From assembly GCA_041635755.1 (NCBI GenBank), contig JBFKUL010000032.1, forward strand, positions 1 through 17,064: a DNA stretch of 17,064 nucleotides, read 5' to 3'. The notes under the pieces are model-generated. The model was not told where the DNA came from, did not search any database, and saw only the letters and a program-made list of their open reading frames with translations. The position numbers were made by a program, and so were the translations under genes. Each line of letters opens with the position of its first letter. The first letter of the stretch is position 1. Of the stretch, positions 7,375 to 15,527 are shown piece after piece. Origin of the DNA: JBFKUL01 sp041635755. Lineage in GTDB: Bacteria > Pseudomonadota > Gammaproteobacteria > Burkholderiales > SG8-39.

Positions 7375-8777
7375 AGCGCAGTGAACGGCGCGGGCAGAAG
7401 CTCGACAGCCAGGTCCTGGTGGTGGACGATGAACCCGATATCCGCGAGCTGCTGGAGTTGACGCTCATCAAGATGGGGCTCGGCGTGGTCGCCGTGGAAT
7501 CGATCAGCGCGGCCAAGGAGCGGCTCGAGAAGGACCGCTTTGCGCTTTGCCTGACGGACATGCGCTTGCCGGACGGCGAAGGGCTGGAGCTGGTGCGCCA
7601 TATTGCTGGAATGCGGGGCGATCTGCCCGTTGCGGTGATCACCGCCTACGGCAGCGCGGAGAACGCGGTAGCGGCCCTCAAGGCCGGCGCCTTCGACTAC
7701 GTTTCGAAGCCAGTGGGCCTGGAACAGCTGCGCGCGCTCGTGCGTTCCGCGCTGTCTCTGCCCGATCAGATCGGAACGCCGGTAAAAGGGCAGCGACTTC
7801 TTGGTACCAGCGCCCCGTTGCAGCAGGTACGAGCGCTGATCGCCAAACTTGCGCGTACACAGGCCCCCGTATACGTCTGCGGCGAGTCGGGCAGCGGCAA
7901 GGAGCTGGCCGCACGCCTGATTCACGACAATGGCGCGCGGCGCGACAAGCCTTTCGTACCGGTCAATTGCGGCGCGATACCGGAGACGCTCGTCGAGAGC
8001 GAGTTCTTTGGTTACCGAAAGGGCGCCTTTACCGGTGCCGAACACGATCGGGACGGTTTCTTTCAGGCCGCCAACGGCGGAACGCTGTTTCTCGACGAGG
8101 TTGCCGATTTGCCGCTAGGCATGCAGGTGAAGTTACTGCGGGCGATCCAGGAAAAGCGTGTCCGCAAGGTTGGCGCCACGCAGGAGGAACCCGTCGACGT
8201 GCGCGTGATCTCGGCGACGCACGAGGACTTGTCGAAATGCGTCGAGGCCGGGCGTTTCCGCCAGGACCTGTTCTATCGGCTGAACGTCATTGAGCTGAAG
8301 ATGCCGTCGCTGCGCGAGTGCCGGGAGGACATCCCGCAGATTGCACAGAGCATTCTCGAGCGACTTACGGCCGGCGCCGGCGCGCCGCCCGCAACGCTGT
8401 CGCCGGCGGCCCTCGAGGAGCTCACGCGCTACGATTTTCCAGGCAACATCCGCGAACTCGAGAACGTCCTGGAGCGGGCAACAGCCTTGGCGGCCTCGCC
8501 CGAGATCCAGCCGGACGACCTGCGTCTGCGCCTTTTTCCCACGGAGGGCGGGGCTGCAGACGGGCCGCGTGCGGACGGGGGTGGACCGGCCGCGCCGCTG
8601 CCGCAATACCTTGACCAGGTCGAGCGCGAGGCGATCATGAGCGCGCTGTCCAAGACCGGCTTCAATCGCACCGCGGCGGCGAAGCTGCTTGGCATCACGT
8701 TTCGCCAGCTTCGCTATCGCATGCAGCGGCTAGGCATCCGCGACCCTGCGCCGCCGGCGGTCGATCGCGGGGAATGA
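7371..8777 (+). CDS. pilR: PilR-type sigma-54-dependent response regulator
   Basis: A 468-residue NtrC-family activator. The receiver domain (about 15-128) has VLVVDDEPDIRE, phospho-acceptor Asp63 in LTDMRLPDG and Lys113 in YVSKP. The AAA+ domain has Walker A GESGSGKE (171-178), the sigma-54 contact loop GAFTGA (218-223), Walker B GTLFLDE (about 237-243), FRQDLFYRLNVIELKMP and YDFPGNIRELENVLERA. The C-terminal helix-turn-helix is Fis-like (FNRTAAAKLLGITFRQLRYR). I chose the ATG at 7371, which overlaps the pilS stop and has AGGGAGG about 10 bases upstream. The frame is open back to 7074, but that part is a shadow of pilS. The regulator should act on sigma-54 promoters elsewhere, classically pilA. 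Another NtrC-type role is possible. Confidence 0.93.
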   Translation: MKRSERRGQKLDSQVLVVDDEPDIRELLELTLIKMGLGVVAVESISAAKERLEKDRFALCLTDMRLPDGEGLELVRHIAGMRGDLPVAVITAYGSAENAVAALKAGAFDYVSKPVGLEQLRALVRSALSLPDQIGTPVKGQRLLGTSAPLQQVRALIAKLARTQAPVYVCGESGSGKELAARLIHDNGARRDKPFVPVNCGAIPETLVESEFFGYRKGAFTGAEHDRDGFFQAANGGTLFLDEVADLPLGMQVKLLRAIQEKRVRKVGATQEEPVDVRVISATHEDLSKCVEAGRFRQDLFYRLNVIELKMPSLRECREDIPQIAQSILERLTAGAGAPPATLSPAALEELTRYDFPGNIRELENVLERATALAASPEIQPDDLRLRLFPTEGGAADGPRADGGGPAAPLPQYLDQVEREAIMSALSKTGFNRTAAAKLLGITFRQLRYRMQRLGIRDPAPPAVDRGE

Positions 8778-9316
8778 ACCTCGGGCCTGACGGTCGCGTT
8801 GCCGGGGCGCGCTTTGTCGCCTCGCCGAACTGCGATGAGCGACCGCTGCAGGCGCCGGTGACGCTGCTCCTGCTTCACTCGATCAGCCTGCCTCCAGGCG
8901 AGTACGACGGCGATGCGGTCGAGCGGCTCTTTACCAACCGGCTCGACCCGCTCGCGCATCCGTACTTCCGCCCAATCGCCGATCAGCGGCTGTCCGCGCA
9001 TTTCTTTGTGCGCCGCAGCGGAGAACTGGTGCAGTTCGTACCGACACACCTTCGTGCCTGGCATGCAGGGGCTTCGGCGTGGCGCGGATGCGAGCGATGC
9101 AACGACTTCTCGATCGGCGTGGAGTTGGAAGGTACGGACCAATCCGAGTTCACCGACGCGCAGTACACGACGCTTGCCGCGCTGACGCGCGTGCTGCGCG
9201 ACGCGTTTCCGCTGCGCGACATCGCCGCCCACAGCGATGTCGCACCGATGCGCAAGACCGATCCCGGTGCACGCTTCGACTGGCCGCGCCTCCTGCGCGA
9301 TCTGAGCCGCGCGTAG
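8774..9316 (+). CDS. ampD: 1,6-anhydro-N-acetylmuramyl-L-alanine amidase AmpD
   Basis: AmpD is a cytoplasmic zinc amidase that removes the peptide from anhydro-muropeptides during cell-wall recycling; its loss often raises AmpC beta-lactamase in species with AmpR. The 180-residue protein has no signal peptide. The three zinc ligands align with E. coli AmpD: His35 (LLLLHSIS), His153 (AAHSDVAP) and Asp163 (KTDPGARFDW). The likely catalytic Glu117 (IGVELEGTD) and Lys161 are also present. Other family signatures are LSAHFFVRRSGELVQFVP and RAWHAG. The ATG overlaps the pilR stop (ATGA). The product has no known direct link to pilus control, so the linkage is probably a shared transcript. No ampR or ampC is seen nearby. 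Confidence 0.95.
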   Translation: MNLGPDGRVAGARFVASPNCDERPLQAPVTLLLLHSISLPPGEYDGDAVERLFTNRLDPLAHPYFRPIADQRLSAHFFVRRSGELVQFVPTHLRAWHAGASAWRGCERCNDFSIGVELEGTDQSEFTDAQYTTLAALTRVLRDAFPLRDIAAHSDVAPMRKTDPGARFDWPRLLRDLSRA

Positions 9317-9350
9317 CGCGCGGCGTCTCTCAATTTGAGCATTCGTGCAC

Positions 9351-9371
9351 GTGCGCGATGCATCGGCGCAC
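9351..9371. other. Imperfect palindrome in the ampD-nrdA gap
   Basis: GTGCGC and GCGCAC flank the self-complementary core GATGCATC with one extra G. It lies 35 bases after the ampD stop and about 20 bases before the nrdA -35. No T-run follows, so it is not a standard terminator; it could be an operator or chance. Confidence 0.3.
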
Positions 9372-9391
9372 TTGGCGCTTGCAAATTTCTC

Positions 9392-9420
9392 TTGCAATGG
9401 TAAATTGCGCGCACTAGTAT
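9392..9420 (+). promoter_or_regulatory. Sigma-70 promoter for nrdAB
   Basis: TTGCAA (9392-9397) and TAGTAT (9415-9420) are 17 bases apart. The expected start near 9427 gives a leader of about 98 bases to the nrdA ATG. The -10 lies inside the first NrdR-type box. A second copy of CTTGCAA lies 13 bases upstream of the one containing this -35. Confidence 0.65.
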
Positions 9421-9426
9421 TAGTTC
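9411..9426. promoter_or_regulatory. NrdR box 1 (upstream, weaker)
   Basis: GCACTAGTATTAGTTC, compared with the NrdR consensus ACACTATATATAGTGT, keeps the CACTA and TAGT arms (about 9 of 16 positions). It covers the nrdAB -10 element. The call rests mainly on its spacing to box 2. Confidence 0.6.
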
Positions 9427-9441
9427 CGCGATCAGGGCCAA

Positions 9442-9457
9442 GCACTAGATATTGTGT
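9442..9457. promoter_or_regulatory. NrdR box 2 (downstream, strong)
   Basis: GCACTAGATATTGTGT matches the 16-base NrdR consensus at 13 positions. It starts 31 bases after box 1, three helical turns, the spacing typical of paired NrdR boxes before ribonucleotide reductase operons. It lies just past the predicted start point, so binding should repress. NrdR itself is not in the window. Confidence 0.8.
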
Positions 9458-9524
9458 TTTTTGCCAAAGACGCACGGGGGGATGCCCGGCGCAAGGCGAA
9501 GGCTGCAAGGGAGGGTAGTAGGAA

Positions 9525-12377
<2,853 letters not shown>

Positions 12378-12411
12378 GCGCGCCTTCGCGACAGGAACAC
12401 AAGGAGGATCG

Positions 12412-13551
12412 ATGCTCAAGTTCGAGGAACACGGCAAGCTGAACGCCGTTCCAGGCCTCGCGATCCCGCCCGTGAGCGGCTTCGTCCCGGGATCGGGCGG
12501 CGCGGAAGAGCGCTTTGCGGCGGGCAACGCTTTCCGCCGCGTCACGGTCGACGACAAGCGCATCATCAACTCGCGTGCCGACGTCAACCAGCTGGTTCCG
12601 TTCAAGTACAAGTGGGCGTGGGAAAAGTACATTTCGGCATGTGCCAACCACTGGATGCCGCAGGAAATCAACATGAGCCGCGACATCGCGCTCTGGAAGG
12701 ACCCGAACGGGCTGACCGAGGACGAGCGCCGGGTGGTGCGGCGTAACTTGGGGTTCTTCGTTACGGCGGACTCGCTCGCGGCGAACAATATCGTGCTCGG
12801 GACCTACCGCCACATCACGGCACCGGAATGCCGCCAGTACCTGCTGCGCCAGGCCTTCGAGGAGGCCATTCACACCCACGCCTACCAATACATCGTGGAG
12901 AGCCTGGATCTCGATGAGGGCGAGGTATTCAACGCCTATCACGAGATCCCCTCGATCCGGGAAAAGGATGAGTTCCTGATCCCGTTCATTGAAACGCTTA
13001 CTGATCCCGCCTTCATCACCGGCACGCCCGAGGCGGATCAGAAGCTCCTCAAGAGCCTGATCGTGTTCTCCTGCCTGATGGAGGGGTTGTTCTTCTACGT
13101 CGGCTTCGCCCAGATCCTGTCGCTCGGCCGGCAGAACAAGATGACCGGCGCAGCCGAGCAGTACATGTACATTCTTCGCGACGAGTCGATGCACTGCAAT
13201 TTTGGCATCGACCTGGTCAATCAGATCAAGCTCGAGAATCCTCACTTGTGGACCGCGCGTTTCCGTGAGGAGGTGCAGGACCTGTTTCGGCGCGCAGTCG
13301 AGCTCGAGTACCGTTACGCCGAAGACACGATGCCGCGCGGCGTGCTCGGACTCAATGCGCCGATGTTCAAGGAGTATCTGCGCTTCATCGCGAACCGGCG
13401 TTGCCAGCAGATTGGACTCGACACATTGTTTCAAGGAGCGAATAATCCGTTCCCATGGATGAGCGAAATGATCGATCTCAAGAAGGAACGAAATTTCTTC
13501 GAGACGCGAGTGATCGAGTACCAGACGGGCGGAGCGCTGAGCTGGGACTGA
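12412..13551 (+). CDS. nrdB: Ribonucleoside-diphosphate reductase, class I beta subunit
   Basis: The small subunit carries the di-iron site and stable tyrosyl radical that start catalysis in NrdA. I chose ATG at 12412 behind a perfect AAGGAGG (12401-12407), giving 379 residues; an open frame back to 12310 is overlap with nrdA. All six metal ligands and the radical tyrosine of class Ia can be placed with E. coli spacing: Asp120 (TADSLAANN), Glu151 and His154 (EEAIHTHAY), Glu224 (LMEGLFFYVGF), Glu258 and His261 (DESMH), and Tyr158. A canonical di-iron/Tyr enzyme is therefore more likely than a class Ic (Phe/Val) variant. The N-terminus is about 36 residues longer than E. coli NrdB before the first ligand. 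It starts 34 bases after nrdA and ends in a terminator. Confidence 0.97.
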   Translation: MLKFEEHGKLNAVPGLAIPPVSGFVPGSGGAEERFAAGNAFRRVTVDDKRIINSRADVNQLVPFKYKWAWEKYISACANHWMPQEINMSRDIALWKDPNGLTEDERRVVRRNLGFFVTADSLAANNIVLGTYRHITAPECRQYLLRQAFEEAIHTHAYQYIVESLDLDEGEVFNAYHEIPSIREKDEFLIPFIETLTDPAFITGTPEADQKLLKSLIVFSCLMEGLFFYVGFAQILSLGRQNKMTGAAEQYMYILRDESMHCNFGIDLVNQIKLENPHLWTARFREEVQDLFRRAVELEYRYAEDTMPRGVLGLNAPMFKEYLRFIANRRCQQIGLDTLFQGANNPFPWMSEMIDLKKERNFFETRVIEYQTGGALSWD

Positions 13552-13567
13552 GCCCGGCTCTTTTTTT
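13539..13567 (+). terminator. Rho-independent terminator of nrdAB, overlapping the nrdB stop
   Basis: GAGCTGGG, loop ACTGAG, CCCGGCTC (eight pairs, one wobble), followed by seven T. The nrdB stop TGA lies within the loop, so the last NrdB codons form the left arm of the stem and a ribosome at the stop codon would block folding. Confidence 0.85.
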
Positions 13568-13584
13568 GCCCGCGGGAGACGCTC

Positions 13585-13854
13585 ATGCAGGAAGAACGAA
13601 GCACGGTTCACCGGGTCACCGCCTGCAAGGCGGAGGAGGACTACCGACTGTGGTTGCGGTTCGAGGATGGGCTGGAGGGCAGCGTGTTCCTCGGCAATCT
13701 TCTCGAGATCGGCGCGTTCCAGCTCTGGCGCGACGTTCGCGAATTCGAGAAGGTCAGCGTCGATCCGGAGTCGGCGACCGTGACTTGGGAGGGAGGCATC
13801 CGGCTCGATCCGGACATCCTGTATCAGGATCTGGTCTCGCGAGGGTCGGCTTGA
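13585..13854 (+). CDS. DUF2442 domain-containing protein
   Basis: An 89-residue soluble protein resembling DUF2442: HRVTACKAEEDYRLWLRFED, GLEGSVFLGNLLEIGAFQLW, then FEKVSVDPESATVTWEGGIR and LDPDILYQDL. This family has a small fold with the pattern 'L.V.F.DG..G.VDL...L....F..L.D...F..V.VD....TI.WP.G.DL.PD.LY'. No catalytic residues can be inferred. DUF2442 genes are sometimes found beside a DUF4160 partner in toxin-antitoxin-like pairs, but none is present here. It starts 33 bases after the nrdB stop with a GGGAG Shine-Dalgarno. Terminators on both sides suggest read-through from nrdAB or a weak own promoter that I could not identify. Confidence 0.8.
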   Translation: MQEERSTVHRVTACKAEEDYRLWLRFEDGLEGSVFLGNLLEIGAFQLWRDVREFEKVSVDPESATVTWEGGIRLDPDILYQDLVSRGSA

Positions 13855-13911
13855 TGCGACGTTTCGACGAATTCAATCCGTCGGCCGGAATTTCCCGGCA
13901 GGCGGTTGGAT

Positions 13912-13941
13912 AGTTCGGGCCGGTATGGCCGGACTTTTTTT
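13912..13941 (+). terminator. Rho-independent terminator after the DUF2442 gene
   Basis: AGTTCGG (13912-13918) pairs with CCGGACT (13929-13935) with one wobble, and the stem may extend inward with CC/GG. Seven T follow at 13935-13941. It isolates the H1-like gene, whose Shine-Dalgarno begins about 14 bases later, from upstream transcription. Confidence 0.75.
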
Positions 13942-13967
13942 GTGTAACTTCCTTTAAGGAGATCGTT

Positions 13968-14312
13968 ATGGCTACCAAGGCCAAGAAGAAGGCTAAGAAG
14001 TCCGCCAAGAAGAAGAAGAAGAAGGCTGCTGCAAAGAAAAAGAAGAAGAAGGCAGCAAGAAAAACCGCCAAGAAAAAGGCGACGGGCAAGAAGAAGGCAG
14101 CCAAGAAGAAGAAAAAGGCAGCCAAGAAGAAGCCTAAGAAGGCTGCCAAGAAGAAGAAGAAAGCGAGAAAGCCCGCTAAACCTAAGGCCAGCTCTGCGGC
14201 CCCATCGGCGACGGCTCCAGCTGCACCGTCGTCGACCGCTGCGACCCCCGGCGCGAGAACCGCGCTGAATCCAGCGGCCGCTTGGCCGTTTCCAACCGGC
14301 TCCCGGCCGTAA
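13968..14312 (+). CDS. Lysine/alanine-rich histone H1-like protein
   Basis: A 114-residue, strongly basic protein. Residues 1-74 are almost only Lys and Ala in short KKxxKK and AAKKK runs, as in the C-terminal tail of eukaryotic H1 and in bacterial H1-like proteins such as AlgP and HctB. Residues 75-98 are Ala/Pro/Ser/Thr-rich, and the end is ALNPAAAWPFPTGSRP, a non-repetitive motif that I associate with betaproteobacterial H1-like proteins. Such proteins bind DNA non-specifically and may compact the nucleoid; regulation of transcription is known only for some. AAGGAG lies 8 bases before the ATG. It is monocistronic between a terminator and a hairpin-rich tail. The promoter is unclear. Low complexity makes domain assignment weak, and the exact length may vary between strains. 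Confidence 0.85.
   Translation: MATKAKKKAKKSAKKKKKKAAAKKKKKKAARKTAKKKATGKKKAAKKKKKAAKKKPKKAAKKKKKARKPAKPKASSAAPSATAPAAPSSTAATPGARTALNPAAAWPFPTGSRP
13978..14180 (+). repeat. Purine-rich, AAG/GCC low-complexity tract in the H1-like gene
   Basis: The coding strand is nearly pure purine, interrupted by GCC/GCT/GCA codons. It includes an uninterrupted (AAG)6 at 14007-14024 and several near copies of GCCAAGAAGAAG. In-frame triplet changes by slippage would change the lysine number without shifting the frame. Confidence 0.85.
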
Positions 14313-14819
14313 CCGGGAACCGATCGGGAACGAGGCGCGGGGGTTTATGCCCCTGCGCCAGGCCTTCGAAGCTCCGCGGACCGCCTTGGTCCATCGGCTT
14401 AACGTTGAGACTGGGGCCGGTCCGCGAGTCTTCTCTTGATCCCGGCTGAGGGGTCAGCCGGGCTCAACCTCTGCGCCGGTATTCTACCGGCCCGCTTCAC
14501 CCGCAACAAACGAAAAACCGGTGCAGAAACAGGCGTTTCGCGCTGCACTGAGGGGCGGCTCCGAATCGCTTGGAAGTGGTTGACCATGAAGCGTTTTCGG
14601 CTTTACAATCACGGTTGTTGCAATGCAGCAAAGGGCGTTTTCAGACCGGCCGAGGCCGACGGCGACCGATCGCAAGAAATTGTGACCTTTGCCACAGAAC
14701 GCTTGACGCCCCATAGAATCCCACGTGCGTCGCTAGTGCCCGACGGTAGGGCAAAGCGGTGGGAGGAGGGGGCGCTCAACAACAGGCCAGTGGCCGCGCC
14801 CGAAAGCTAGGAGGACATC
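14313..14819. other. 507-bp gap: inverted-repeat-rich first half, promoter and leader in second half
   Basis: I see no convincing gene; the open frames here are crossed by hairpins. The first ~235 bases carry a chain of stems. GGCTCCCGG/CCGGGAACC lies around the H1-like stop. GGCGCGGGGG (14334-14343) pairs with CCCCTGCGCC (14350-14359). CGCGGACC (14375-14382) pairs with GGTCCGCG (14419-14426). TTGA-T-CCCGGCTGA/TCAGCCGGG-C-TCAA spans 14436-14467. GCCGGTA/TACCGGC spans 14475-14491. GTGCAG/CTGCAC spans 14521-14548. None is followed by a T-run. From 14580 a promoter and a ~200-base leader for the lytic transglycosylase gene follow. The first half could be a structured small RNA or a 3' untranslated region. 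Confidence 0.6.
14580..14609 (+). promoter_or_regulatory. Sigma-70 promoter upstream of the lytic transglycosylase gene
   Basis: TTGACC (14580-14585) and TACAAT (14604-14609) are 18 bases apart. The predicted start near 14616 leaves a long leader of about 204 bases. A weaker pair, TTGCCA (14689-14694) and TAGAAT (14714-14719) with a 19-base spacer, could give a shorter one. Confidence 0.6.
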
Positions 14820-15518
14820 ATGGAAGCACTTGGAAACTTTGCTCGCATGAGCGGACTCGCGGCAGCGTTTCGTGTTCTTTATATGACCCGCGGCTTGTTC
14901 GCGCTCGTAGGTCTGGCCGCGGTGCTCGCGGTAGGACTGCCCGGGCCGCGCGAAGCGCTGATCAACGAAGTTCTGGCTGCCGCGCGGGCCGGGAACGACT
15001 ACGCAGGCAACGCGAGTGGACCTGTGATCGCGGTCAGCGACGAGCAGGGCGAGGGCGCACTCGGCCGTGAGCAGCGCGCGGTCACCGAGTTCATCGCCAA
15101 GCGTTACCGCGTCGCCGAGGAGGCGGCCGGCCGCTTCGTTTCGACCGCATACCGTGCCGGGCGGGAGCACAAGGTCGACCCGCTGCTGATCTTGGCGGTC
15201 ATGGCGATCGAGTCGCGCTACAACCCGGTGGCGGAAAGCTTTCTCGGCGCCAAGGGACTGATGCAGGTCATCGCCAAGTACCACCCGGAGAAGCTGGCCG
15301 AGCACGGCGGCGAGCAGGCGCTGCTCAACCCCGAGATCAACATCCAGGTGGGCGCGCAGATCCTGCGCGAGTACCTGCGCCGCTTCGGCGAGATCGAGAC
15401 CGCGCTGCAGATGTACGGCGGTGCGTTCGACGAGCCGACCCAGCAGTACGCGAACAAGGTGCTCGCCGAGCGAGCCCGCCTCGAGCAGACGCTGCGGCGC
15501 TCCCGCCGCGAAGTCTGA
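14820..15518 (+). CDS. Membrane-anchored lytic transglycosylase (SLT domain)
   Basis: A 232-residue protein of the Slt family, which cleaves the MurNAc-GlcNAc bond of peptidoglycan to leave 1,6-anhydro-MurNAc ends. A hydrophobic segment at about residues 24-40 (GLFALVGLAAVLAVGL), preceded by Arg, should anchor it in the inner membrane with the catalytic domain in the periplasm. The SLT domain (about 107-225) has VDPLLILAVMAIESRYNPVA with the catalytic Glu131, GAKGLMQVIAKYHPEKLAEH, LNPEINIQVGAQILREYLRR and LQMYGGAF. AGGAGG lies 5 bases before the ATG. Its products are the substrates that AmpD recycles, but the two genes are 5.5 kb apart and this is not evidence of co-regulation. It converges on the aminotransferase gene with 9 bases between stops. 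Confidence 0.9.
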   Translation: MEALGNFARMSGLAAAFRVLYMTRGLFALVGLAAVLAVGLPGPREALINEVLAAARAGNDYAGNASGPVIAVSDEQGEGALGREQRAVTEFIAKRYRVAEEAAGRFVSTAYRAGREHKVDPLLILAVMAIESRYNPVAESFLGAKGLMQVIAKYHPEKLAEHGGEQALLNPEINIQVGAQILREYLRRFGEIETALQMYGGAFDEPTQQYANKVLAERARLEQTLRRSRREV

Positions 15519-15527
15519 CCGGTCGGC

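Noticed and set aside
9373..9400. Sigma-54 promoter (-24/-12) before nrdA, as a PilR-type target
   Set aside because: TGGCGC is present, but no GC-containing -12 element falls at the required spacing.
13585..13854. DUF2442 gene as half of a toxin-antitoxin pair
   Set aside because: No partner gene of suitable size is adjacent; the next gene is the H1-like gene beyond a terminator.
13854..13913. 19-codon frame overlapping the DUF2442 stop (TGATG)
   Set aside because: Very short, no Shine-Dalgarno of its own, and partly covered by the terminator region.
14313..14500. 6S RNA, SRP RNA, RNase P RNA or tmRNA in the structured gap
   Set aside because: A fragment (GCTCCGCGG) recalls 6S RNA, but I could not place the central bubble and closing stem, and signature sequences of the other RNAs are absent. 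Kept only as an unassigned structured region.
14436..14810. Possible 124-residue protein in the gap before the transglycosylase
   Set aside because: It starts with TTG inside a strong hairpin, has no Shine-Dalgarno, runs across the promoter and shows no family features.
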